Notes: generated by a model not told the origin, from the sequence alone. 64,000 nucleotides of DNA from UBA1351 sp964563505 (GCA_964563505.1 CAZLXW010000009.1:23094-87093), one strand, 5' to 3'. Positions 53,625 through 63,673 are shown, counted from the stretch's first letter. A program made the numbers and translations.

Positions 53625-55052
53625 ATGGCAAAGCGACCGATTAAAGTAATTCAATTTGGAGAAGGAAATTTTTTACGAGCATTTGTAGACTGGATGATTC
53701 AAAAGATGAATGATGAAGGTGATTACAACGGAGGTATCGCAGTCGTTCAACCTCTTGAAAATGGATTAATTGAGATGTTAGCAGATCAAGACTATACATA
53801 CACACACTACATGCGAGGCATCAAAAACGGAGAAGCCGTGAGTGAACATTACAAAAACAATACGATTGAAACAGCGATTAATCCTTATAAAGATTTTGAT
53901 GAATATCTTCAGTTGGCTCATATTGATACGGCACGTGTGATTGTTTCAAACACCACAGAGGCCGGTATTGCATTTGATGAGAGTGATACAATGGACAAAG
54001 GCGCTGATGTAACATTCCCTGCAAAGCTTACACGATTACTATTGGAACGATATAAGGCTTATGATGGTGCAACTGATAAAGGATTTATTATTCTTCCATG
54101 TGAATTGATTGATAAAAATGCAGATTACCTCAGAAAATATGTACTTCAATATATTGATCTATGGAATCTTGATGCAGGCTTTATGACATGGGTTGAACAG
54201 TCCAATACATTCTGTAACACCCTAGTTGACCGTATTGTTCCTGGATATCCAAGAGAGCGCATTGAAGAAATATGGGAAGAATTAGGTTACAAAGATAACT
54301 TAGTTGTTGAAAGTGAGCAGTTTAATCTTTGGGTTATTGAAGGCGACAAGAAAATCCGTGAGGAATTTCCGGCCAATCAAGACGGCTGCAACGCTATTTT
54401 TGTTGATGATGTAACCCCATATAAAATGCGTAAAGTACGAATTTTAAACGGGGCCCATACAACACTTGTTCCTGTTGCATATCTTTATGGGGCACGAACA
54501 GTCAGAGAATCTGTTGAAGACCCAATATTAAACGAGTTTTTAACAAAAGCTATTTATGAAGAAATCATTCCTACATTAACATTATCTTCAGAAGAATTAG
54601 AGACATTTGCGAAAGAAGTCATAGAGCGCTTTAAAAATCCGTTTATCAAGCACTATTTAATGAGTATTTCACTCAATAGTATGTCCAAGTATAAAACACG
54701 TGTACTTCCATCAGTGTTAGCTTATTTAGATAAGAACAAGCAACTTCCGGAGCGAACAGTTTTTGCCCTTGCAGCATATATCGTGTTTTATCGGGGTGCA
54801 TTTAATGGCGAAAAAATTGAGATCAAAGACAATCAAGACATTTTAGATTTATATGCGGATCTATGGAAAGACTTTGACGGTTCAAAAGAAGCAATTACAC
54901 GTCTTGTTGAAGGTGTCCTTGCTTATGAAAGTAACTGGGAGGGTGATCTAAATACAATACCAAACATGACAAAGCAAGTGTCTGATTATATTGAAGCAAT
55001 TTTAAATGAAGGAATGGAAGCAACCATTAAAGCAATTAATGAGGTGAAATAA
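53625..55052 (+). CDS. uxaB: Tagaturonate reductase (altronate oxidoreductase)
   Basis: NADH-dependent reduction of D-tagaturonate to D-altronate in galacturonate breakdown. ATG 53625 follows AGGAAAGG; an in-frame ATG at 53598 lacks one. The start KVIQFGEGNFLRAFVDWMIQKM contains the nucleotide-binding GEGNF block of the mannitol dehydrogenase/UxaB family. The catalytic region KMRKVRILNGAHTTLVPVAYLYG is intact. The 475-residue length is normal for UxaB, and the uxaA and uxaC partners separate it from fructuronate reductase UxuB. It abuts uxaA directly. Confidence 0.95.
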   Translation: MAKRPIKVIQFGEGNFLRAFVDWMIQKMNDEGDYNGGIAVVQPLENGLIEMLADQDYTYTHYMRGIKNGEAVSEHYKNNTIETAINPYKDFDEYLQLAHIDTARVIVSNTTEAGIAFDESDTMDKGADVTFPAKLTRLLLERYKAYDGATDKGFIILPCELIDKNADYLRKYVLQYIDLWNLDAGFMTWVEQSNTFCNTLVDRIVPGYPRERIEEIWEELGYKDNLVVESEQFNLWVIEGDKKIREEFPANQDGCNAIFVDDVTPYKMRKVRILNGAHTTLVPVAYLYGARTVRESVEDPILNEFLTKAIYEEIIPTLTLSSEELETFAKEVIERFKNPFIKHYLMSISLNSMSKYKTRVLPSVLAYLDKNKQLPERTVFALAAYIVFYRGAFNGEKIEIKDNQDILDLYADLWKDFDGSKEAITRLVEGVLAYESNWEGDLNTIPNMTKQVSDYIEAILNEGMEATIKAINEVK

Positions 55053-56564
55053 ATGAGGAATTTCATACAAATTCACAACAAGGATAATGTGATTATTGTT
55101 TTAGAAGATGTTTTTAAAGACGAAGTCATCGAACATAAAGGTGTTGAAGTCAAGTTCCAAGAAGACGTTAAAAGCGGACATAAAGTAGCCTATAAGCCAA
55201 TCGAAAAGGACCAGCTGATTATAAAATACGGTATGCCTATTGGTAAAGCGGTTAAACCGATTGAGGCCGGCGCGCATGTACACACACACAACGTGAAAAC
55301 ACAATTAGATGACGTGTTAGAATATAAGTATAATCCACAGATTGAAGATTTTTCAACTTTTGAAGACGAACGTGAAATCAACGTTTATGTTCGTCCCAAT
55401 GGTGAAATCGGGATTCGAAATGAATTGTGGGTGATACCGACCGTAGGATGTGTGAATGGGGTTAGCCAGCAGATTATTCAAGTTTTCAAAGAGCGTATGC
55501 TCGACGAAGGCATTCGTATAAAAGACTTGGACAATGTTGACGGAATCTTTTCATTTGGCCATAACTTTGGATGTTCTCAAATGGGTGATGACCATATCAA
55601 TACACGAAAAACGCTCCAAAACATTGTCAAGCATCCCAATGCGGGTGCTGTGTTAGTTGTAGGTCTTGGGTGTGAGAACAATCAAATTGATGCCTTTGAA
55701 CGGACACTTGGAGATTATAACAAAGACCGGGTCAGTTTCTTAATCTCTCAAGAAGTGGATGATGAGATTGAAGCGGGTGTAAAACTCTTAACAGAACTTT
55801 TTGAAAAAATGCAAAAAGATCAACGTAAGCCCCAGCCTTTAAGTAAACTTCGTGTCGGACTTGAGTGTGGCGGATCCGATGGCTTAAGTGGAATTACAGC
55901 CAATCCGATGATTGGAATGTTTTCTGATTACCTCATATATCACGGGGGTACGACAGTACTTACAGAAGTTCCGGAGATGTTTGGCGCAGAAACAATTCTT
56001 ATGAATCGTTGTAAGGACCAAGAAACCTTTGAAAAAACAGTGGAATTGGTGAATGACTTTAAGAACTATTATAAACGTCACAATCAAGTCATCTATGAAA
56101 ATCCATCACCTGGAAATAAAAACGGCGGAATCACAACCCTTGAAGACAAATCATTAGGGTGTACACAAAAAGCAGGAAACAGCCAAGTCATGGACGTATT
56201 AAAGCATACAGAACGTATTAAGACAAATGGTTTGAATCTTTTAAGCGCACCGGGAAATGATGCTGTTGCGACGACAGCATTAGGTATGAGTGGATGCCAG
56301 ATGGTTTTATTTTCCACAGGACGCGGAACACCATTTGGTGGATTTATACCAACCATGAAGATTGCAACCAACTCACGACTTGCCAATCTCAAACCGAATT
56401 GGATTGATTTTAATGCAGGACGATTAGTGGATGGTGTGAGTATGGATGACCTGTTAAAAGAGTTTATCAATGATATTATTGATATTGCGAATGGCAAGTA
56501 TGTTCGTCAAGAAATCAATAACTATCGTGAAATTGCAATATTTAAGTCAGGTGTAACCTTATAA
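55053..56564 (+). CDS. uxaA: Altronate dehydratase
   Basis: Iron-dependent dehydration of D-altronate to 2-keto-3-deoxy-D-gluconate. This is the full two-part protein of 503 residues: an N-terminal SAF domain (to about 100, with IGKAVKPIEAGAHVHTHNVKT) and a C-terminal dehydratase domain. FSFGHNFGCSQMG, GLGCENNQID, LECGGSDGLSGITANP and STGRGTPFGGFIPTMKIATN are family blocks. The ribosome site GAGGTGA lies in the end of uxaB, and the ATG directly follows its stop. No kdgK or kdgA gene is nearby, so the last steps are encoded elsewhere. Confidence 0.97.
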   Translation: MRNFIQIHNKDNVIIVLEDVFKDEVIEHKGVEVKFQEDVKSGHKVAYKPIEKDQLIIKYGMPIGKAVKPIEAGAHVHTHNVKTQLDDVLEYKYNPQIEDFSTFEDEREINVYVRPNGEIGIRNELWVIPTVGCVNGVSQQIIQVFKERMLDEGIRIKDLDNVDGIFSFGHNFGCSQMGDDHINTRKTLQNIVKHPNAGAVLVVGLGCENNQIDAFERTLGDYNKDRVSFLISQEVDDEIEAGVKLLTELFEKMQKDQRKPQPLSKLRVGLECGGSDGLSGITANPMIGMFSDYLIYHGGTTVLTEVPEMFGAETILMNRCKDQETFEKTVELVNDFKNYYKRHNQVIYENPSPGNKNGGITTLEDKSLGCTQKAGNSQVMDVLKHTERIKTNGLNLLSAPGNDAVATTALGMSGCQMVLFSTGRGTPFGGFIPTMKIATNSRLANLKPNWIDFNAGRLVDGVSMDDLLKEFINDIIDIANGKYVRQEINNYREIAIFKSGVTL

Positions 56565-56589
56565 ACGACAAGGACGAAGGAGAAGGAAT

Positions 56590-58014
56590 ATGAAAAAATT
56601 TTTAGACGAAAATTTTATGTTGAACAACGAAACAGCAGTAAAGTTGTATCATGACTATGCAAAGGACATGCCGATTATTGACTACCATTGTCATTTATCG
56701 CCTAAAGAGATTGCAGAAGATAAAAAGTATAAGAATATTACTGAGATTTGGCTAGGTGGAGACCACTATAAATGGCGGGTCATGCGTAGCTTTGGTATCA
56801 CAGAAGACTTCATTACCGGCGATCAAGATGACTATCTAAAGTTTAAAGCATTTGCAAAAGCAGTGCCATACACAATTGGTAATCCAATGTATCACTGGAC
56901 ACATTTGGAATTACAGCGCTATTTTGGAATCGATACATTATTGAGTGAAGAGACGGCAGATGAGATTTGGGAAAAATGTAATACACTTTTGAATCAAGAC
57001 GATTTTAGTGCGCGTAAACTTATCACACGTTCAAAGGTAGATGTCATTTGTACAACCGATGATCCGATTGATGACCTTGAGTATCATAAGCAATTGGCTC
57101 AAGATGATTCCTTTGCGACCAAGGTTTATCCGACATACCGACCGGATAAAAGTTTTAATATAGCCAGTGAAACATTTATCCCTTGGATTAAAAGCTTAGA
57201 AGAAGCCGTCGGTTATACTTTAGATTCAATTCAAAAATTACTCAAAGCCTTGGAAGAGCGTGTGGACTATTTCCATGAAGTGGGTTGTCGACTATCCGAC
57301 CACGCATTAGATACGATTGAGTATCATACGCCTTATATAGAAGGAACTACAAATATCGATTATGCACGAGCTAATCAAGTTTATAAAAAAGGTTTAGTTG
57401 GCGATGTTTTATCTGAAGAAGAAGTTGCCATTCATAAAGGCCTTGTCTTAAACTTCTTAGGAAAAGCATATGCAAAACGTGGCTGGACAATGCAAATCCA
57501 CATCGGAGCTCTTCGTAATAACAATCGTCGCATGCATAAAGCAATCGGACCGGATACCGGTTTTGATTCTGTTCATGATTCAACATTTGCACCGGCATTA
57601 TCGGCACTATTAAACGATCTTGATACAACAGATGAATTACCAAAGACAATTCTATATGTATTAAATCCGAGAGATAACTATGTCATCGGAACCATGATTG
57701 GTAACTTCCAAGGTGGCGGAACAAAAGGTAAGATTCAATTTGGTTCCGGATGGTGGTTCTGTGATCAAAAAGAAGGTATGCAAGATCAAATGAGTGCATT
57801 AGCAAACCTAGGCCTACTAAGTGCCTTTGTAGGAATGCTTACAGACTCACGAAGCTTTTTATCCTATACACGTCACGAATACTTCCGACGTATTTTATGT
57901 AATTACATCGGAACCCTTGTTGAAGACGGTGAATATCCAAATGATGAAAAATTCTTAGGAAAAATCGTTCAAGATATTAGCTACAATAACGCAAAAGCCT
58001 ACTTTGGATTATAA
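56590..58014 (+). CDS. uxaC: Glucuronate/galacturonate isomerase
   Basis: Isomerises D-galacturonate to D-tagaturonate and D-glucuronate to D-fructuronate, the entry step of the operon. MPIIDYHCHLSPKEIAEDK holds the HxH metal-site-like block near residue 33-35. TTDDPIDDLEYHKQLA, GCRLSDHALD and MQIHIGALRNNNRRMHKAIGPDTGFDSVHDS are typical. The 474-residue length is standard. The ribosome site is AAGGAGAAGG. It ends the operon before a large nested palindrome that acts as terminator. With the GH105 enzyme, it links uronide oligosaccharides to central metabolism. Confidence 0.97.
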   Translation: MKKFLDENFMLNNETAVKLYHDYAKDMPIIDYHCHLSPKEIAEDKKYKNITEIWLGGDHYKWRVMRSFGITEDFITGDQDDYLKFKAFAKAVPYTIGNPMYHWTHLELQRYFGIDTLLSEETADEIWEKCNTLLNQDDFSARKLITRSKVDVICTTDDPIDDLEYHKQLAQDDSFATKVYPTYRPDKSFNIASETFIPWIKSLEEAVGYTLDSIQKLLKALEERVDYFHEVGCRLSDHALDTIEYHTPYIEGTTNIDYARANQVYKKGLVGDVLSEEEVAIHKGLVLNFLGKAYAKRGWTMQIHIGALRNNNRRMHKAIGPDTGFDSVHDSTFAPALSALLNDLDTTDELPKTILYVLNPRDNYVIGTMIGNFQGGGTKGKIQFGSGWWFCDQKEGMQDQMSALANLGLLSAFVGMLTDSRSFLSYTRHEYFRRILCNYIGTLVEDGEYPNDEKFLGKIVQDISYNNAKAYFGL

Positions 58015-58017
58015 GGG

Positions 58018-58168
58018 AAACGCCTACATATAAACTATAAAAAGAGAATTCAACGGATTCTAAACTCGCTGTCGCTCAGACAATAGAATCCTAATGTTGA
58101 ATTCTCTTTTTTTCTCGTTTAGCTCTCTAGCACTCATGAAAAAGCATATAGTTTACACGTAGGCGTTT
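58018..58168. repeat. Nested palindromic element, includes uxaBAC terminator
   Basis: The outer inverted repeat (58018-58039 with 58147-58168) pairs at 20 of 22 positions. Nested inside is a 16-bp perfect stem (58039-58054 with 58096-58111) extended by an 8-bp stem (58055-58062 with 58084-58091), ending in T7 at 58107-58113. The inner hairpin is a convincing terminator for uxaC. The outer repeat is unexplained. The right-hand part (58133-58158) resembles 63675-63700 after yaaA, suggesting a small repeat family. Confidence 0.75.
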
Positions 58169-58189
58169 TGAAACATATGTCGTAATTCA

Positions 58190-58218
58190 TTGAATAGTGA
58201 GGAATTAAGTGATAAAAT
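58190..58218 (+). promoter_or_regulatory. Promoter of the propeller-GGDEF gene
   Basis: TTGAAT (58190-58195), 17 bases, TAAAAT (58213-58218), 38 bases before the ATG. Confidence 0.65.
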
Positions 58219-58255
58219 GTTAAATATAAAATAAAATTCACTTTTGGAGGTTTTC

Positions 58256-61255
58256 ATGGTTCATAAGCGCTTGGCGTTAGTCTTTTTTTTAGTACTTTTA
58301 ATGGGAACGTTTTTTTCGTCAGTAGAAACATACAGCGCGGATTTGTTAGATGGTCAAACGCCTCCGGTTTTTGAACAACTCACTCGAAAGTCCGGTTTAT
58401 CCAATATGTCTGTCTCGTCTATCCTTCAAGATAAGGATGGTTTTTTGTGGTTTGGAACACAAGGGGGGCTCAACCGATATGATGGACGTCAGATGACAGT
58501 AATGCGTAATGACCCTTTTGAATCAGAAGGTTTGATACATAATCTCATCCAAACCATGACCTATGATTCTGAAAATCATGAAATCTGGATGGGTACCTAT
58601 CAAGGCATTTCCCGCTACAATATCTACCAAAATACCTTTACCAATTATACCGTCGAAGAGCATGGATTATCCAATCCTGTTATTGTCAGTATTGCTTTAG
58701 ATGCAGATGGTCTTGTTTGGGTGGGCACTTTAGCGGGACTCAATTCTTTGAACCCAGAGACTGGTACAGTAAAAAACTATTCTATTGAAGGCGATGTAGT
58801 CCGTTCGGTGTTTTTAGCCTCGAACAATACCATATATTTAGGGACACATGCCGGTCTTCAGATATATAATCCGGATTTAGATCAAGTCGTAGCAAGCGAT
58901 TATCCAATCACAGCACCTGCCGTCATGCTCATTCGTGAAAACAATCCCGGTATATTGACCTTAGGGCTATGGGAGGGGGGGATAATGACCATTGATTTAA
59001 ACACGGGTAACACAGAGGAAATCCTTTTTGAGGATAACCGTGTCTATAGTTTTCTAGAAACCTCCGATGGCATACAATGGGTAGGCACTTGGGGTGGCGG
59101 TCTGTTTGCAATTGAACCGGATGGCACCGTGACTCGTTTTCCGGGTACCCTACCCGACGGGGATGTTCATCATGGAGTGATCTATTCCTTATACCAAGAT
59201 GCTTCAGATATCTTATGGGTTGGGACGAATGGTGGTGGCATTACAAAAGTGAATCCATTTAAAAGAAATTATGTCCGAATAAAACCCATGAAAGATGTTT
59301 CGAGTAGTTTAAGTAATGGGAAAAATAACCTTATCTTTAGAGATCGATATCAACAACTTTGGACAGGAATATACAATCAAGGGATTGAACGCATTGATGA
59401 ATCAACACTAACCACGATTAAATACAATGACAAAGAGAGCCATGCATTAGGTGATAGTGTGATATGTTACTTAGATCATCCTGAGTGGCCACTCTTAGTA
59501 GGATCGACAGAGGGGTTAAGCTATTATGACGTTGAAAGCGACCAGTTTTTTCCGTATGACATACCCATTCCGGAAGATAATCTGGTTTATGCACTTACTC
59601 TGGACCATAAAGGGCGTTTATGGATTGGAACTTATCGGGAAGGGGTTTATGTATATGACCCTATAGATAAAACATTAATACAATATAATCACACGGAAAG
59701 TATTGAAGACAAAGAGAACGAACTCTCTGATAATCTGATTTACAGTCTTTTGTCAGATTCAAAAGATCGGATTTGGGTCGGAACGAATAATGGGTTAAAT
59801 CTGCTTGAACCTAACAGTAGCAATTTTCATACATTTAAACGAGAAGATGGAGAGGAAGGACAATTACCCAACAACACCATTCGAAAAATTTTCGAAGATT
59901 CTAATGGAGATATTTGGATTGCAACCGTAGGTGGAGGTATTGCCCAGTATCAAGAAGATACAGGTCATTTTATTTCATATACAGAAACACAGGGTTTAGG
60001 TAATAACACCGTTATCGGAATTTTAGAAGATGACCATCAACGCTTATGGTTATCAACCCTAGATGGACTTTCGGTTTTAGACTTAAATACCCGCTCCATA
60101 TACACCTTGCTACCGGAAGACGGTATAGGCGACTATGAGTTTAATGCAGGTCATTTTAAAGATGTAGACGGTAGTTTGTATTTTGGAAGTTCTCAAGGAA
60201 TCACTGTGATTCCAAAAGATTTTAAACGTCTCACTGCGATGGTACCTACACTTTATATTGATGGGTTTTCTGTATTAGGTAGTCCCTATCCAAATGGGAC
60301 CCCCTTCTTTAACGACTTAGCCTTGTCATTAGGACCGAATGAGAATTTTATTAGTTTTAAGTTTGTTGCTTTAGACTTTGATGCTCCTGAAAAAACAAAA
60401 TACTTCTATCGTCTTATAGGACAAAATGATGAGTTTGTTTTTAATGGCGAATATAATCAAGCGGTTTTTTCAAATTTAGCTTCAGGTACTTATACCTTTG
60501 AAGTCTATGCAGTGACCTCAAGGGAAATGATGACAGACACTGTGTCTATGACGTTTACCATTGACAAACATTGGTATCAAACGCCTTATGCGTATGTGTT
60601 TTATATCCTGCTATTATTCTTGCTTATTTATGTGATAATCAGGCTAAGAGAGCGTAATATTATGGCCCTTAAAAATTCAGAGCTTAATCAAGTTAATGTA
60701 CAGCTTGCAGTGGCTAATCAGCAACTGGAACAATTATCAATTTTAGATTCGCTAACAGGTGTGTTTAACCGTAGGCACTTTGACCGCATTATTGAAGAAC
60801 AACTTAAAATGGCCATTCGAGGACAGTTACCTATGGGATTTATTATGCTTGATATTGATAACTTTAAAGTGATTAATGATACATACGGACACTTATTGGG
60901 GGATGAAATCATTATCAAAGTGGCTCATTGTGCACAAAATATTTTACATCGTAGTACTGATTATGTTTTTCGATATGGTGGAGATGAATTTCTCATCACC
61001 CTTTATGATACGGATTTAGAGGGAGTCATAAAAATGGCAGTAGCCCTGAAAGAAACGTTGGACAATCAAGAAATATTTACCGCTGAAGGACAAGCTGTGG
61101 AAGCAATCACTTTAAGCATGGGATTAGTTAGTGAAATTCCGGATATTCAGACAGAACCTGAAGCCTTTATTAAAAAGGCAGATGATGCACTTTATCTAGC
61201 AAAAAGAAAAGGAAAAAATTGCATTGTACACAAGGGACAAGTTATTAATTCATAA
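58256..61255 (+). CDS. Two-component-regulator-propeller receptor with GGDEF output
   Basis: Membrane receptor of 999 residues predicted to make cyclic di-GMP. ATG 58256 follows GGAGG at 58246-58250. The signal peptide (about 1-30) is followed by many propeller repeats (DKDGFLWFGTQGGLNRYDG, DADGLVWVGTLAGLNSLNP, DSKDRIWVGTNNGLNLLEP) forming two beta-propellers up to about residue 660. A Y_Y_Y domain (about 680-765) and one membrane segment (about 775-797) come next, then a short coiled coil and a GGDEF domain with GGDEF at 908-912 and an RSTD I-site just before. The outside half is that of hybrid two-component sensors for polysaccharides, here joined to a cyclase instead of a kinase. Confidence 0.94.
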   Translation: MVHKRLALVFFLVLLMGTFFSSVETYSADLLDGQTPPVFEQLTRKSGLSNMSVSSILQDKDGFLWFGTQGGLNRYDGRQMTVMRNDPFESEGLIHNLIQTMTYDSENHEIWMGTYQGISRYNIYQNTFTNYTVEEHGLSNPVIVSIALDADGLVWVGTLAGLNSLNPETGTVKNYSIEGDVVRSVFLASNNTIYLGTHAGLQIYNPDLDQVVASDYPITAPAVMLIRENNPGILTLGLWEGGIMTIDLNTGNTEEILFEDNRVYSFLETSDGIQWVGTWGGGLFAIEPDGTVTRFPGTLPDGDVHHGVIYSLYQDASDILWVGTNGGGITKVNPFKRNYVRIKPMKDVSSSLSNGKNNLIFRDRYQQLWTGIYNQGIERIDESTLTTIKYNDKESHALGDSVICYLDHPEWPLLVGSTEGLSYYDVESDQFFPYDIPIPEDNLVYALTLDHKGRLWIGTYREGVYVYDPIDKTLIQYNHTESIEDKENELSDNLIYSLLSDSKDRIWVGTNNGLNLLEPNSSNFHTFKREDGEEGQLPNNTIRKIFEDSNGDIWIATVGGGIAQYQEDTGHFISYTETQGLGNNTVIGILEDDHQRLWLSTLDGLSVLDLNTRSIYTLLPEDGIGDYEFNAGHFKDVDGSLYFGSSQGITVIPKDFKRLTAMVPTLYIDGFSVLGSPYPNGTPFFNDLALSLGPNENFISFKFVALDFDAPEKTKYFYRLIGQNDEFVFNGEYNQAVFSNLASGTYTFEVYAVTSREMMTDTVSMTFTIDKHWYQTPYAYVFYILLLFLLIYVIIRLRERNIMALKNSELNQVNVQLAVANQQLEQLSILDSLTGVFNRRHFDRIIEEQLKMAIRGQLPMGFIMLDIDNFKVINDTYGHLLGDEIIIKVAHCAQNILHRSTDYVFRYGGDEFLITLYDTDLEGVIKMAVALKETLDNQEIFTAEGQAVEAITLSMGLVSEIPDIQTEPEAFIKKADDALYLAKRKGKNCIVHKGQVINS

Positions 61256-61268
61256 AAAGGAGTTAAGT

Positions 61269-62897
61269 ATGGCAGGGAAATATTGCAAACATTGTGGGAC
61301 GCCAGTTAAAGAAAGTGATCAATTTTGTTCAAACTGTAGACAACCTTTACAGGAAAACAATTTACAAGTGGAACATAAACCAATTCAGCCACAGAAAAAT
61401 ATGAGTACATTGAAAATTTTGCTTATTGTTGGAGGGATAATTATAGTTTTTTTTGTTCTTGTGATTGTGGGAGTTTTTCTTTTACTTGGTGTACCGGCAA
61501 AGGACGTGGACAATAATCAATCGTCTCAATTAAAAGATGTCATAGAAAATGATATAGCATCAAATGATACATCAAATATTGAGAAATATTCGCCCCATGC
61601 TACAACACTCATCTCAATGGATAATTCAGATGTAGCTATTGTAGGTGAAGAATTTGTGGATATTTTTAAAATTCGACAAGATAAGTATTCGGATTTGATC
61701 CTAGAGGTATCAACTCCTGATTTTCAGGCGGACATCTATATCAAAAAGTACACAGACGACCAACTTTTTGCGGAAATTGTCTTAGAAAATCTCGAAATAT
61801 CCTATGTAGGAGAAATTATTAACTCAGAAGAAATATTTAGCCAAGGGACCTTAAGTTATATGAATTATGATTCTGGGAAGATGAGTGTTTATGAAGTGAT
61901 CATGTATAATGATTATGGATCGCATGATTCGAGCCTTAAAGAATATTACGGAAATTATTCCCTGTACTACCGTGATTATTATATTCAAGAAGGAGAATTG
62001 ACGGAAAATGATCAACAGATTTTAGATGAGATGATTGATGGATATTATACGTATGAGACAACCTTTAATCTTAATAATGGCTTGCAAGATCAGCCTCAAG
62101 TTACATTTGTAACGAGCCATAATACAGAATCAAGTGGACGCTATGTTATCGACAATACCTCAGAGAGTAGCACAGGATACTTGATTGACACAAGCAACAA
62201 ATATGCAGTAGGAGAACACTTAAAAATGCGTTCCTTATCTCATCCCAAGACACGAGTATATGATGGAGCATTTACGCTGACATTTGATAATGGGGCAACA
62301 GTCCTTATTGAATTTGAAGGATATAGTGACGAGGAAGCGTTAGATGATAAGAATGGTTTTGGAACAGTAAAAAACAACCCATACAGTGGAAGCTGGATTT
62401 CGGATGATGCGTTTCCACTTTTAGCGATTATTGATGAAGGAACGATGACGATTCCACAAGAGCTGAGGTATTTACCTCCTTATGCCGGCCAAGATATTGT
62501 GCTTAATCAACCAGGATTTATTGTACATGATACTTTAGAAGGGGTCATACTCAAAATGCCATATACCATGGATGAGGGCATAATCAAAGTGAATATTTCT
62601 TTATATGCAGGTCAAGAATTTGTTGAAGGTAATTTTAGCGCTATTTGTGTAAAAGACGCAAATGGTCAATTATACCAAAGCGAAGAATTTAATGGACCAA
62701 TGGAGCCTATCGATGCATTACCGGATAACATCGATTTGTTTAGTGAAATGGAACTTCGCTATCAACTAAGTGCTGATAATAACTTGGAGCTAGCAGGAAC
62801 AATCATTCTATATGAAGATGGAGTTGATGACATTCATAATCCGGACCCCATGTTTGGCGAAGAATTCGATATTCAAGGTGTACTTAAGCCATATTAA
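61269..62897 (+). CDS. Zinc-ribbon, single-span membrane protein of unknown function
   Basis: Protein of 542 residues starting at ATG 61269 after AAAGGAG. Cys6, Cys9, Cys20 and Cys23 form an N-terminal zinc ribbon (YCKHCGTPV ... FCSNCRQPL). A membrane span lies at about residues 47-75. The remaining 460 residues would be outside and are rich in Asp, Ser and Tyr with no family I recognise. Zinc-ribbon/TM proteins of this plan are common in Firmicutes but mostly unassigned. It follows the propeller-GGDEF gene after 13 bases, so co-expression is likely. Confidence 0.75.
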   Translation: MAGKYCKHCGTPVKESDQFCSNCRQPLQENNLQVEHKPIQPQKNMSTLKILLIVGGIIIVFFVLVIVGVFLLLGVPAKDVDNNQSSQLKDVIENDIASNDTSNIEKYSPHATTLISMDNSDVAIVGEEFVDIFKIRQDKYSDLILEVSTPDFQADIYIKKYTDDQLFAEIVLENLEISYVGEIINSEEIFSQGTLSYMNYDSGKMSVYEVIMYNDYGSHDSSLKEYYGNYSLYYRDYYIQEGELTENDQQILDEMIDGYYTYETTFNLNNGLQDQPQVTFVTSHNTESSGRYVIDNTSESSTGYLIDTSNKYAVGEHLKMRSLSHPKTRVYDGAFTLTFDNGATVLIEFEGYSDEEALDDKNGFGTVKNNPYSGSWISDDAFPLLAIIDEGTMTIPQELRYLPPYAGQDIVLNQPGFIVHDTLEGVILKMPYTMDEGIIKVNISLYAGQEFVEGNFSAICVKDANGQLYQSEEFNGPMEPIDALPDNIDLFSEMELRYQLSADNNLELAGTIILYEDGVDDIHNPDPMFGEEFDIQGVLKPY

Positions 62898-62917
62898 AAG
62901 GGAACTAGGAGGACAGC

Positions 62918-63673
62918 ATGCGAATCATTATCTCACCGGCGAAGAAGATGAACAATGAAGCGGATATGGCACATAAAACCTATCCTGTTTTTATGGATGA
63001 TGCAGAACGTATTTTTCAAACATTAAAATCAAAAAAATATAGTGAACTTAAAAAAACATGGAAGTGTAATGACAAAATAGCCACTGAAAATATGGAGCGT
63101 TTAGGGCAAACAGAGATTCGTAAAAATTTAATTCCGGCTTTGTTGGCATATGAAGGAATCCAATATCAATACATGAAACCTAGCGTATTTACTGATACTG
63201 AGTGGGACTATGTCAACACCCATTTACGTATTTTAAGTGGACTCTATGGGGTCTTAAAACCATTGGACGGGATTGTACCTTATCGATTAGAAATGCAGGC
63301 AAAGCTCCAAGTTGAAGGCGCAAAAAACCTCTATGACTTTTGGGGAGAACGTCTTCATGACCAAATCTATAGTGAAACCGACCTTGTCATTGATCTTGCC
63401 TCGAATGAATATAGTCAGTGCATTCGCAATGGATTAAAGCCGGGACAGCACTACTTGGAGTGTATCTTCGCAGTACACGACGAGGAAGGGAAATTAAAAG
63501 TCAAAGCGACGTGGGCAAAAATGGCCCGTGGCGAAATGGTTCGTTATATGGCGACAAATAATTGCCAAACCATTGAGGATTTAAAAAGATTTACAGGCAT
63601 GAGATATATCTATAGTGATGAAGAATCCGATGCAAGAAGGCTTGTTTTTATAAAGGGAAGCGCGGCTTTCTAA
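62918..63673 (+). CDS. yaaA: Peroxide-stress protein YaaA (DUF328/UPF0246)
   Basis: Protein of 251 residues, full length for YaaA. The start MRIIISPAKKMN, the block LSGLYGVLKPLDGIVPYRLEMQAKL, and YDFWGERL with LIDLASNEYSQ are family hallmarks. In E. coli YaaA lowers intracellular iron-driven damage under peroxide stress; a role here is by homology only. It is preceded by an AGGAGG site and 20 bases after the zinc-ribbon gene. Its stop lies inside a hairpin. Confidence 0.95.
   Translation: MRIIISPAKKMNNEADMAHKTYPVFMDDAERIFQTLKSKKYSELKKTWKCNDKIATENMERLGQTEIRKNLIPALLAYEGIQYQYMKPSVFTDTEWDYVNTHLRILSGLYGVLKPLDGIVPYRLEMQAKLQVEGAKNLYDFWGERLHDQIYSETDLVIDLASNEYSQCIRNGLKPGQHYLECIFAVHDEEGKLKVKATWAKMARGEMVRYMATNNCQTIEDLKRFTGMRYIYSDEESDARRLVFIKGSAAF

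Noticed and set aside
56093..56497. A 134-codon open frame on the minus strand
   Set aside because: Antisense to uxaA, which is certain from its family blocks.
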